Shown piece by piece: positions 26,901 through 38,700 of a DNA stretch of 64,000 nt (position 1 is its first letter; every line of letters starts with the position of its first letter). The DNA is from Rhynchonema sp. JSB1_4 (lineage: Eukaryota > Nematoda > Chromadorea > Monhysterida > Xyalidae). Under the pieces are notes generated by a model that was given only the letters and a program-made list of their open reading frames with translations, searched no databases and was not told the DNA's origin. The stretch is taken from NCBI GenBank assembly GCA_030248065.1, contig JASAMV010000742.1:96928-160927 (forward strand). Reading direction: 5' to 3'. The translations under genes and the position numbers were made by a program.

Positions 26901-29900
26901 AATTCTAACGCAATTTTTCATTTTGAGATCAAGCATAGAATTTCATAGAATGACACGGGGGTGGAGAAACAACCAACTATAATCAACAATCAGACATAAA
27001 CAGCTTACGAAATAATTATGCACAGGCAAGAAACCGGATCAGTAGATCACGTGACGCCAGTGGGTGTGTGATTGGCAGATCTCGATCGTCTGCTCTGACT
27101 TGGCAATGTGGGCACACTGCGCCGTCTTCGACTATTGACCCTTGTCATCGGGGATAGTTCGAGGGACGCTAGTCTACTCTGCTGATCTTGCGACCGATTC
27201 GTGGGATTGAACAGTCTCGAATGCTGCACTGCATCCGCAGCACGGCTGATCCTCCGCCGCGCCTGTTTCGACGCCCAGTAGGCTTTGGCCCTGATCTCCT
27301 CCTGCAGAATGAAGTAGCACATGCCGAACAGCACAATGCCCATCACGATGAACGCACAGTTGATCAGCACCATCCGGGAGTCACGGGGGAACACATCGCC
27401 GAAACCTGGGTGCGGGGAGGGATCGGGATTTGGTGTGGACGATTTGGTGAATGATGTCTACTTCACGGATACTATGGTGTTCACACACCTTAGGTGTGAC
27501 TAAGATAAATCTAAAAGTTCACGGTTTTTAGATATCCTGCTTTCTGGCTCGGGTGGCTCAGACTGACATAATATGCCTTCATGCTTATAGCTCAAAACCC
27601 ACACTCTTTCCTTACCAAATGGAACGTCTGTATAGCACTGTCTTTGATGCTGTATGGCAAAGCTCTCGAAACTACTGATTCGTTACATTTTAGCTTAGGG
27701 CTCAACGACTGTTCAAGCCTAGAGTAACTTAGAGGCGTCAAATAAACCAAACAAACATCCACCTCCAACCACAACTCACCAACAAGCGCAACGCTGTTGA
27801 AGAGAAAGTAGAATGCGTGAAAGTAGTTCCATTCGTCAATCATGAAGCACAACAATCCACTGACTCCAAACAGATACACAATGAAACAGAGACAGGCGGC
27901 GGCAAAGACCCGACGTTGGTCGATGCCAATATTCGGCACGAGACTGCCCCCTGCGCCCAGATTGCGGGGCGCTGACCAGGTCTTGTGGGGTTTAGGCTCG
28001 GGGTTGACAACATCCATTGAGACCTGACTGTGTTGGCTCTCGAGGAACAACACCTTGGGACGCGTCATCCGTGGTTCGCGCTGGATTGATTGATGATCAA
28101 CTGTTTTCCGATCAGCTGTACCATTATTGAGTTGTGCATGCTCTTGGGCGATTCCCAGATCAATCGCGGCGTTACGATTTGGTTTTAGTGATAGGCAGTT
28201 TCGGTTGACAATAGGATTCGCTGATGTTTCATTGACTTGACGTGGTGATTGTGCCGGGCTCTCAACATCGCTCAGTTTCTCCAGAACACGCTCAAGTTCA
28301 TAATCGCCTCGAAACTCGTTGTCATCAGGTCTGTTCAGATCTGGCGACGTGCTAAGAAGCGCGCAAAGTCTAGCACTCCTGTACGACCAGACACGAATGA
28401 AACATTGACTCAGCAAGTTGCCCATATCTGACAGAAACGCGAAAAACAGCGGAATGCCGACAATTGCATAGAATATGGTGGCGTATTGACAGGATTGAGT
28501 GACACACGCCACATTACCGTAACCCAACGTTGTGTAGATTGAGAACGCGTAGACCAAAGAATTGCAGAAATCTGAGGTTGGAAGTGTTGGCGGAGGTTCG
28601 GTATCGAATCCATGATAGCATTCACGCAGTTCAGCGATCAGCTCCGCGATTTCGTCAATGTGAACGCGAATGTAATGATTTCCAGCGCTTGAATTGGTGC
28701 GATTCACAAAGCTCTGCTGAATTTGCCGCTCCTTCTCACCGCATCGCCTCTCAAAATCGCTGATTTGTTCGTCATGCTGCGTGCCATCGAGCCATTGAAA
28801 CATCAGTGCGCCAAGCACAGAGTACAACATCAAGAGCACAATGTAGAACAGATGGATCAGACGTGTTCGTCTGAGCGTGTCGTGAGTTTTGCTGATTGTT
28901 CGCTGGAAATTCTGCATTATCTCAATTGGATTCGGGAGGTCGCTGGTGCTCAGATTTCGACGATGTTTAGCATCGGCGTCGCCGGCCGAAAACGTGCGCT
29001 TTTTGATGCGCGCCATTTTGAATGTGCGTCAGTGGCGTCGGTTTGTGCGTTCCAGCCAGATGCGCGACTGTGCAAGACGAGAGTGCCTAAAAATGTCGAA
29101 ACTTCAAAAAAAACCAACAAGAATACTGGCGCGAAAGTATGGCCAAATGACACCATCGTAAACAAAAGTGACGAAACGGTTTTGAACCACTCAAGTAAGC
29201 CAGGCAGGCAGGGCACCGGGGTGACCACTGTGACTCAGACCTTGGCTCGTAAAAGTGGAAAATATAATCTAAAAAGCGGCGCGGGCGCTCGAGCGCGGGA
29301 GAAAATGAAAACGCAATATACGCGGATGGGAATGAATTCGAGCGTACACTAAAAGCTGTAATGGACGCATGTTATTGCGCATTCAATTGACGCTGAATGC
29401 AAAACGCCATGTGATGTCGGTGATATCAGGTTGCCGGGGACAAACTGTCACGCCATCGCCAACAGAGAAGTTCGTGTACATACATAGGTACGGTACTGGT
29501 AGTCAATCCATCGCCTCTTATGTACGTCAAGGCTTTATTTTGAGTCGGAAACCGGTAAACCGGTGAACACAAAAGCGTGTACGAGGTGTTTGAAGCTTCG
29601 ACGAAAAACGTTGGAGCATGACATCTATATGCACTCGTCTGGCGTTAGGTTAGTGTAAGCTAAAAGCACAGACTGAGATCAGAGACCAAACAACTGCTAT
29701 GACCTGCTCCTACAGCGGCCAACTGTGTGCTGCACACGTTATCCTGTGATGATGCTGTGTTACGACGACTTTTTGCGTGCTTCAGACGTATACAGACTCC
29801 ATTACACTAACATCAATATATACCTACATACCTTCTGTGCAACCAAAATGGGCCTTGGTGTGTTAGCTCACTTGGTGTAGCATTCGAAAAACAAATTGGC

Positions 29901-32900
29901 GTAACCCGCAAGCTACTACCTAACGGCAACGAACCATACACGAATGCGTATGCAACAGCCAGCCAGCCAGATGGTCCAATGGACAAGCTGCACATTTTAG
30001 CATTCTGCGTAAAGCACCGTCGTGGCTGCAGCGTTTTTGGGATGCACATTGCACACCTATTGACACACTGACATGAAAACGCCAGATGAATTACTGAGTG
30101 CTCGTGGAAAGGGGTGTGTCTTGGATCTGAGGGCTCCGAGAATTCGAAAAGACATTATTCAAGCGATAATGTAACCTCGCACCAAAATCATCTTAGGATC
30201 GTAATAAAACGCTTGCAGCCGGCTTGCGGGGCAGAAAACGAGAGGCCCTTCGTCTCGAAACAGCCCTTACTGTGCGTGCCTTAAAAAACTGGACATCTTT
30301 TCTGAAAGCTCGTTCCATAAATTAGACTCTCAAGCACGTGTGTACAGTATGACACGAACGGAACAAATAGAAATGTGTATGGCCGATTTGATATCAGCAT
30401 GGCTGCACAATAAGCCCATTCCGCTGCTCAGCTGGGAAAATTTTATGGCTTTTTTCTGCGGTTGGTTTGCTGCTCACAGCTAATGTACCTAGCTGACGGC
30501 TTCGGGGGCGTTTTGTGGCGGTGGGTTTGGTTTGTTTGTGTGTCTGGCCTTCGTAAAGATAGCATGTCTGCTCTGTGAGATAATCCGTCCATGTACAGCA
30601 CGTTATCATGCAATGACGCATTCAATGTGCAAATAAAATCAACATATTCACATCATTGTAATATCAATCACAATCGATCAAAAACCGACAGACACAATGG
30701 AAATAAACAAGCACAAAAACGATGACATGAAAGTTTCCGGCTACAACCGAGTCTGTTTTGGTAGATCGGCTTCGTCGGCCTCTCTGATCGCGTCCATGTA
30801 GCGAATGTCCTCGTCGGTGTCGGGTCGGAAAGCGGATCGCCGATTTGGACTGACAGACAATCGATTAGTGAATACGGGCATGCTGAATCGCTCCACCGAA
30901 TCACTGGATCGACGCGAATAGGTGACCACCGATTGATGATGCTGAGTTTGCTGAAAACGAGCTCGGAGAATGCCGAGCACGGCCGGTGGTGTGTCGAGAC
31001 TTCCTCGGTGACTGCTGCTGCCGCGTGATTGGTTGGTGCCGGTGCGGTCACGGAATTGTACAGTGCTCGACAGGGCAGAGGGGGATCGTTTGGGGGAGCG
31101 ACGCACCGATGAGACACCAACTTGTGGTGCATGTGCAGCAATGTGCCTGCCAGGGGGTGCAGGTTCGAGGATGATCGGGGGTGTGACGGGCCCGAACCCT
31201 GATTCAGGGTCACCACCACCTTCAACGCCTAAGCCTTCAGCGACGATCGCCTGTTCCTCCGCAGCCTGTTGTTCGAATATCTGCAATGCAGCCATGTAGG
31301 GCGCCTCAATGCGAGCACCGACCACACTCGCACACATGGACACAAGGGATAGACCGATGACGAACGGGACGAACGACGCTGGAAAGGAAGTGGCATAAAT
31401 GTGAAGTGTGCATGGCTGCATCCGTATCAACCTCAGTGACAAGATCGGTCCAGCCAGGTACACCGATATGGTTGGCCTGGCCCGACCACCAAGTCTCAAT
31501 GCGACTTGAAACCTCAATGAAACAAGTCAGCACCTTCAAATAACTTTGATTGATATTTGATTGGCACCCGCATTTTTCATGCATCAATAACACATTTGGG
31601 GCACTATTACTATGAAAACCCAAAACCAACCGAGTGCATATTTTGGATGTTCGGGCACTTGATCACCCAGTCCGATCGTGCTCAGACTGATGAAGAAAAA
31701 GTAGAATGCCTCAAAGTACGACCATTCAGTCTCCCATATTTTGAACATCGCCGCACAAGCGAAAGTGTAGATGATGACAATTGCCAAGGTGAGGGACAGG
31801 GGTACGGTATCCTCGATTTTGTTGACCAGATCTTCAGAGTTGGTATCACCCAGACCCTGTGCATCTGCGTGTCCGTCTTGGTCTTTGAGTAACGCCGGTG
31901 TTTGCGGCTCCGACTCGGCCGCTTTCTCACGCGCCACCATTTTGTAGAATCGACGAGCGTTCCAGCGAGCGAATCTGAGTCAATACAGAAAATGGTGAGA
32001 GCTACTGTACAATGTAGAAGCCATTGTTTGCCTGAGTCTCGATGCTGCCAAAATTAGTGCAACAATTGCAATAGTAGCAATGAACTCACTTCAACAATCT
32101 AAACCACAACGCCTGTGCTCCATTGAACATCAGCTTTCCCCAATGATCCAGCACCGTGAGCATCAGTGGAATCCCGAACAGGCTGTAGACGATCGTCGCT
32201 GCCTTACCGAGTTTGGTCTTGCACGACATGTTACCGTAACCGATCGTAGTGAACAGCGTGAACGCATAGAATGTCGTCGTCCAAATGTTGTTCCAACTGT
32301 AGCGCGGCTCACTCTCACTGCTAATTGATCCAGTGTCCGTGTCATATTCTTTGACCGTTTGTGCCAGAAACAGCACACACGCACGATCACACATTCCAGC
32401 CACCGGGACACCAATGAGACCCTGTAGTTCTTCGGTCAAATTGCCGACCAGATAGATTCGTCTCAATTGATTCTCTTCGATCGATGATCGAATGGTATCG
32501 ATTTCGATCTGTCGTTCAATGTAGTAGAACATGACACCGCCGAGCACTGCGTATGCCATCAGAGTCATCAACAGGAGCACATATTTGGTGCCTGACGCTT
32601 GGTAGCAATTCTGAACTCTCACACCAAATCCCTGTTTCTTTGCATCCGCATCTTCGACTGTTACGCCGTATTGCGTTCGACAATACTTCTCCAAAACGGC
32701 CATGCCGCTTTTCATCGCCTTGGGAGACATTCCGATCGATTTCCACGCACTTGTCGTTGACGTGTCCATGTTGGTGATGTTTCACGGAGTGTTGGTGAGA
32801 TGTGGATGGGGGCAGTGTCGGATGGCAGCGAAAGAAAGTTTGGGATGTTTTGTCTGTGTGACGGTGGCTGAGTAACCAGTCTAGTGGGAGGATCTGTAGC

Positions 32901-34918
32901 GCAATCTGATACACTCAGCGCCACCTAGATGACTGAGTGTGCAAGCAGTTAGCAGGTGCAGAAAAAGTGGTTGCAGCACAAACTTGCTCTCATCTTTACA
33001 AATGCACAGGTTCAAGCAACAAATGAGCTGTTTAGGTGGGCGCTAAAAGTTTTTTTCCACAAGCGCAAAATCAAACGCCCACGTCACGCTCGGAAGCTTT
33101 TGAGGATATTCAACCGTGCTGCGCTGAGCAATGACAGCCAACACATCGTTTAGCTGCTAAAACTGAAAGCATCATTTTGAGTGTGGACCGGTTGTGTGTG
33201 GAGGTTGTCATTGGAAGGGCGCTCAGGTGCAATGTGGATCATTTCTGTGTTGGCAGGTGATCTGTTGCGCAGATACTTTATTATTGTTGATCGGACGGTC
33301 ATCTAAAAAGCATTGATTTCGCTGCGAGACAGGAATCACGTGACGAATTGAGCTCCATTTTTAAACTGCGCTGCGCGGCAGCGTGGAAAAGCAACGTTAT
33401 CAAAAGTCTGATCACAATCTGGGATTAGATGAAAAAGTTGTGTTTTTATGCAGTTGATCCGGTACATAGCGTGCAAAAAATGTCATGGTTCAATGATTGT
33501 ACACGGGCTGAGCACAAACATGTTTGTTACAATTCTTGGCCAGGGATACATATGTCAAACGTCAGGTTGCAAAAACGCGCGGAAAGTTGTCAAGTAAAAG
33601 ATTGTAACGAAAAGCAATCAGTTGATCATGCAGACAGAGTCAATGAAACAGTGTTCCATGATGTGAAGACGTAGTGGCCATTCTGTGACAAATGCTTCGT
33701 ATGATTATTTATCTGCGTTTATGAATTTCGTGTTTGGGTGAATTGCTGGGTGCAGGTCGTTGTGTTTCTGATCGTTGTCAACTAAAACAAACCCAATGAA
33801 AACAAAATGAAAGCCGATAAAATCAGACAGCGGTAAAAGATGGTGTAACGAACAACAAGTTCCACCGACCTTGCATCATTCCGACAGTCATACAGTCCGA
33901 ATCGCACGCCAAATGGCTCGAAAGTGGTGATCAACTGCCTCCAAAGATTGATGTCGATCGCACTTGCACCCTGACTCGACACAACATGCACCAGCCAAGC
34001 ACTGTCCTTGCTGTCCTCAACCTGGGACAAGACGGATAGGGTTTTAGGTTATTTTGACGATTGACAATTTCAGAGAGCGGTTCCAATTTGGCGATCCTAC
34101 AGAGGAGCAGACAAATTTGTTGTTCAGTTGAAACACTCAACAAACACTCGACATAAGACAGCTACGTCGAACTTCGTCACAAATAGTCATGTCGACGGGA
34201 CCTGCCAAATTACAAGACTATATCGAATTGATGACCATAATAATGGGTCGTTGCAACACGTTGTATGCGGAACGGCACCCGCCAGCCGCCACAGAGCATG
34301 ATTATAACGAGGCTATGATTACGACGAGGTTTCACTGTACTTGGAAAGTCTGACATAAGCATTTTAAGTCGGTATTATGTGTGATGTCGTGCATGGAAGA
34401 TAAACTTAGGAATTTTTTCAAGAATGCCAATAGAAACGCGACGTCTTTGGCCTGCAGCTGCATCATTATTTTCCAACCTCAGAGCAAGAAAATACTCCAA
34501 CCAATTCATTGAAATGCTCCAATCCCGTGAATGTGAGATGCTCAACACTGGCGACGACTACCCGAGATAGTTGATCAAATGGTTGCATGTGTGGCTCGGC
34601 ATTCGGCAATGACTCCGATACGTCAAGTGCCGTGACGCGACCTGCGATTTAATCAATTTTCTGGCATGTTTTTTTTGAAAATAAAATAAAAATCTTACCT
34701 GACTGAATGACTAGATCGGTGAGGGTGCTCTTCTCGAAAATATCGCCGTGTAAAATGCCCCGGGTCAACAGCAATGCTTTGAGGGAACGAGCATTGAGCG
34801 AAGTCGGACTAATCCAGTAGGGTCGGCCAAGTAAATCGAAGTTGTACCATTCCCACAATTGCAGCATCACAATCTCGACCACCAGATAGACGAAAAGAAG
34901 CAGCAATTTGCGCAGCAT
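23939..34918 (-). CDS. RNF103-like multi-pass ER membrane RING E3 ubiquitin ligase, 12 exons
   Basis: Predicted ER-anchored RING-H2 ubiquitin ligase orthologous to RNF103/KF-1. Exons in coding order: 34918-34699, 34641-34502, 34021-33870, 26729-26600, 26383-26156, 25943-25761, 25699-25565, 25496-25325, 24962-24767, 24693-24406, 24354-24197, 24132-23939. Total 2196 bp, 731 aa (human about 685). Matches to the family run end to end: the N-terminal membrane segment (MLRKLLLLFVYLVVEIVML), ELVEDSKDSAWLVHV, RLCRQRLW, PPFLLSALSVRFSGRVRVAV, several hydrophobic segments, RFPRYSVAFYG, and the RING CAICLD...LPCSHEFHRRC...CPCCRWP near the C-terminus. Exon 10 could contain a further small intron (about 24514-24465); both readings are open. 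Intron 3 (26730-33869) encloses two complete K2P channel genes on the same strand. Confidence 0.92.
27047..29016 (-). CDS. Two-pore-domain (K2P/TWK) potassium channel with an unusual second filter, 2 exons
   Basis: Leak-type K+ channel with four membrane segments and two pore loops, expected at the plasma membrane. Exons 29016-27780 and 27405-27047 give 1596 bp, 531 aa. Order: basic N-terminus, M1 (LIHLFYIVLLMLYSVLGALM), long extracellular loop with an NHYI glycosylation-free stretch and NRTNSS sites, P1 with TTLGYGN, M2, a long cytosolic loop of about 150 residues, M3 (VYLFGVSGLLCFMI), P2, M4 (LINCAFIVMGIVLFGMCYFI) and an Arg/Ser-rich tail. The intron splits the second pore loop in phase 1. 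P2 reads SVALVGFGD, where K2P channels usually have (S/T)TxGFGD or (S/T)TxGLGD. The gene lies wholly in intron 3 of the RNF103-like gene. Confidence 0.93.
29017..30740. other. Spacer between the two nested K2P genes
   Basis: About 1.7 kb inside RNF103-like intron 3. No further exon was recognised. It must hold the promoter of the downstream channel gene if that gene has its own. Confidence 0.45.
30741..32769 (-). CDS. Two-pore-domain (K2P/TWK) potassium channel, 3 exons
   Basis: Second K2P channel. Exons 32769-32090, 31974-31631 and 31378-30741 give 1662 bp, 553 aa. M1 is KYVLLLMTLMAYAVLGGVMF, followed by an extracellular cap loop with a Cys (GMCDRAC) and an NLTEEL glycosylation site. P1 is TTIGYGN, M2 is AATIVYSLFGIPLML, M3 is TLAIVIIYTFACAAMF, P2 is LSTIGLGD, and M4 is FVPFVIGLSLVSMCASVVG. 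The cytosolic tail is rich in Ser/Arg/Pro. Both filters are canonical, unlike the neighbouring channel. The two channels share little outside the pores and differ in intron positions, so they are not a recent tandem duplicate. It too lies wholly in intron 3 of the RNF103-like gene, 1.1 kb from the nearest RNF103 exon. Confidence 0.94.
32770..33869. other. Sequence between RNF103-like exon 3 and the first nested K2P gene
   Basis: No exon recognised. It contains the start of RNF103-like intron 3 and the likely promoter and 5' leader of the K2P gene at 30741-32769. Confidence 0.45.
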
Positions 34919-35715
34919 GATCGATTTTAGGGCTCGAATTGTGAGTTCGAAACGATTTCCATACCCTTTATCGTATTTTCACATGATTTTGTAATTGGAA
35001 TGCTCGATTTTCGACCGAGTTCCAAAAATCGACAGCTAAATTTGTCGTTTTCGATACACGTGACTGCTGCCGCACGCAAAATTACTGAACTGCAACCAAC
35101 AGAACAACCAGTGAAACATTGATGTGGAAAACTGGAAAGCGGAGAGAGAGGCAAGTGAAGGTGAAGTGGCGTCATTTGCATTGCAGTGGGCTGCGTTTGT
35201 GTGCCTGTGCCAAAGTGCGATCTGCACTGCAGCATCCTGTCAGGTTCGCTCGTGTGCACAACTCGTATCATGTGATAAATCTGGTGCAGATAAATCGTTC
35301 CGCGATCAGAGAACTGCGGCTGCGTGCCATCATGCTCTCCATACTGCATTTGATGGCATGGTGTTTTGGAACAATCACTGATCCAGATCCATCACCAACC
35401 ACTGTCAATGGTTGTGGATGTGGATAGAGAAGTGGTTGAGGAAAGGAACGGGCGCAGATCCCGTAAGGGACAGCCGCAGCGGTGTGGTGACCACCATCGA
35501 CGCATTCGCAGCTCCCCTTGAATATCATGCGCATTGCTGTGCGCGCCAATTCAAACATGATACTGTACTTTCATTTTGTTTTCTTTCTTAATTCGTTTTG
35601 CCGATTGATATCGATTCCCGATCGACAATATCGATACCGATCTTTCATTTTTTTAAACTTGTTTCTGTGTAAAGCTTGCAATAACATATTAGGAAGCTTC
35701 ACCACATCAAACAAA
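34919..35715. promoter_or_regulatory. Divergent (head-to-head) intergenic region of RNF103-like and NOC3L
   Basis: The start codons of the minus-strand RNF103-like gene and plus-strand NOC3L are 797 bp apart and face away from each other, so both promoters and 5' leaders lie here. No TATA box or specific factor site can be assigned with confidence. The open frames of about 100 aa near 35119-35558 overlap on both strands and have no support as genes. Confidence 0.5.
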
Positions 35716-38700
35716 ATGGGAAAAACTAAAATCAAGAAGCGCGACGCGCGCAAAGGCAGCAACAAAAAGCCAACGAAAAAGTGGCAATTGGCCGGCGGAA
35801 CAGCGACGAAAACCAAAGTGATCAACAAAAAGTTGGGGAAGTTGGCAAAACGGGGCAAATTGAAAGCGAAGGAGAAGGCGAAGCTGTATCGCATTCGGGA
35901 CAAGCGGCAACTGGACAGCACAAGAAGACGCGAAGCGGTGGGTCATACATACCTATGTGAAATGGAAAATGGAATAGTAACATCAGTGTTGTTGAAGGTG
36001 GAGGTTGGGGGGGCATTTGGGGGAGCCCCCCAGTACAGTAGGTATCCCCTCGCCTGGCACAGTACCGTAAAACCTAAAATACAAGGGGGGGCTGTATTTT
36101 TTCACTGACCCCTTTTAGGGGGGGGCTGTATTTTGGGGGGGGGGCTCTATTTTTGGGGGGCTGGATTTTTTCGCTGCCCAAAATCTCAAAAAATGTTCCA
36201 AAAAATACCCCTAAAATGAAGTTCTGTCAGGGTGTTACTGGTCATTATTGAGTGTTTTTAGGTGCAGATCAGTGTAGTTCCTGGGGGGGGAGGGGGGGGT
36301 CTCCCCCCCTAAGGTACACTAACCGCCGCGACCAAGGTACACTAGTACACTAACCGCCGCGCCAGGTACACTAACCGCCTCAATTTTTGCCCAAAATAGG
36401 CAATTTTAGGCCTAAAATGGGCATTTTTAGCCCTAAAATGGGTGATTTTTAGGTCAATGTTGTCAAAAGTCGCCAAAATACCCTTTTTATGGAGAATTTT
36501 TTCCAAAAAGGGCAAAAAATAGGTCAAATTTTCTACCTCAAAAAGTGACTTTTTCCTGAATTTGGGTCTTCCCCCCCCCTTCCCCCCCCCAGGGAGGTAC
36601 ACTAACCGCCGCACGGAAAAAAGGGGTAGGTACACTAACCGCCGCGCCGGACCAGGAACTACACTGGTGCAGATCTTCCGTAAAATGCTTTACGTCATCA
36701 TATACTCAACCACAAATGCTGTACACAAGGTGTCTTATACAAGAACTTGACTTTACGACCCCCCAAGCGGTGAATTCCAAGTTGGGGGGGGCTGTATTTT
36801 TGGGGGGGGGGCTCTATTTTAGGGAATACGGTAGGTATCCCGGTATCCCCCAATGTTTGGCATGGTACAGTAGATATCCCCCGATTTTCATTTTTCACCC
36901 CGGTACAATCCCAATCCCCCTAGGCATGGGCACCAATCAGTGATGTAGCTACCCAGGCGGGGGGGCAACCTACTGTACCACCAAAAATGTGGGGCGGCAA
37001 CCTACCTACGGTACCGGCCGAGCTAGGGGGGTGGAAGAAATTTTTTTAGGTCGAAATTTTCATGAAAATGTGCTCTAAAACGCTAATTCGCGCGTAGCGC
37101 GCGATTTTTCGCCTATTTGTAGTGAAAAATACCAATTTTATACCATATTGAGCCAAAAATAGCAACTTACTGTACCAGCCGCCGGGCGGCGACCTACCTA
37201 TGTATAGGCATGGGGCAGTGTAGTGGCAGGCCCATGTGTGGGAGGTAAGTATGATGCGGGGTTGGGACCGGAAGCGTGAGAGGTATGATTTTGGTCACCC
37301 AAAAAGGCGAAAAAACACCGTTTTTGTGATACAATTTTGGCCAAAAATTGAGGTAAAAATAGCACTTTTTCAAAATTTTCGCCGAAAATCGCCTAAAAAA
37401 GGCATTATGGGCGGGTTTGCGCGCGGAGCGCGCGATTTTTGGGAAAATAAGGTCGAAAAACACCGATTTTTGCCTTAAAAGGGTATAAAATTGCTTGTGA
37501 GAGGTATGATTTGGAGTTGTGAGAGGTAAGTACTCAACCCCCCCCAACCCCCCCCCTCGGGTTTTGTGGTAGGTAAGTACTGAGAGGGGGGTAACCCCCC
37601 CAACCCCCCCCCAGCCACTACTATGGCATGGGGGCAATACCCAATACCCAATATCACATAATACCCAAAAAACCTGGTATTGGGTACCCAATACCCAATA
37701 CCAGGCACAGGCAGTGTAGTTCCTGGGGGGAGGGGGTCCCCCTCGCCCCTCGGGTACGTCTGTTCCCCCTCCATGGTACGCCTGCCCCACTGTTCCCCCT
37801 CCGGGTACGTCTGCTCCCCAATTTTTACCTAAAATAGGCAAATTTTGGCCTAAAATAGGCATTTTTTGGTCTAAAATGGGTGATTTTTAGGTCAATGATG
37901 TCAAAAGTCGCCAAAATACCCTTTTTATGGAGAATTTTTTCCGAAAAGGGGCAAAAATGAGCCAAATTTTCGACCTCAAAAAATGACTTTTCTCCAAATT
38001 TGGTACCACCCCCCTCCTTCGGGGTCCCTCCCCCCCCCTTCCCCCCCAGGTGGGTACGTCTGTTCCCCCTCCGAAAAAAAGGGGGGTACCGCCTGTTCCC
38101 CCTCCGGACCAGGAACTACACTGATACCAGGTATTGGGTGCCGCGGTGCCGGTATTGGGTGTGGGCCTGGTATTGGGTGTTGGGTATTGGATTGGGTCTT
38201 TTCCAGGTATTGGGTGCCACCCAATACCCTGTTTTGCCCTATTTTTCTCCTCCAGAGCCCTGCAATGGTGAAAAATTTTCAATTTTTTAGCCTTTGAAAT
38301 CGCTATTTTTAGCTGCAATGTTAAGAAGAATGAGAAATTCAGTCATATTTTACTTAGTATTCGATTAAAAACCCAAAACAGGCCCATTTTTTTTAAAAAG
38401 TTTGGAATTTTTGGGTATTGGGTCGGTATTGGGTATTGGGTCTCAACCTGAGTATTGGGTATTGGGTTGGGTCCCATTTGAGGTATTGGGTATTGGGGGT
38501 GGGCCCTAGGGTTAGAGAGATGTCGGGTGTCGGGTGTCGGCTGTCGGGTGTCGGGTGCCAAAAAAGTGTAGGTGTCGGGTGTCGGGTGTCGGGTGCCCCC
38601 AGGTGTCGGGTGTCGGGTTTTTTGGGACCCGACACCCGACAGCCGACACCCGACACTTACGGTTCAAAACATCAGTTTTGCCGAGAAAAGAATTTTGAGA

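Noticed and set aside
27047..32769. The two K2P genes as a recent tandem duplication
   Set aside because: Exon structure differs (2 against 3 exons, different intron positions) and sequence outside the pores is not alike.
35119..35558. Overlapping open frames of about 100 codons between RNF103-like and NOC3L
   Set aside because: Both strands are open in the same place, no domain is recognisable, and the interval must serve as a divergent promoter.
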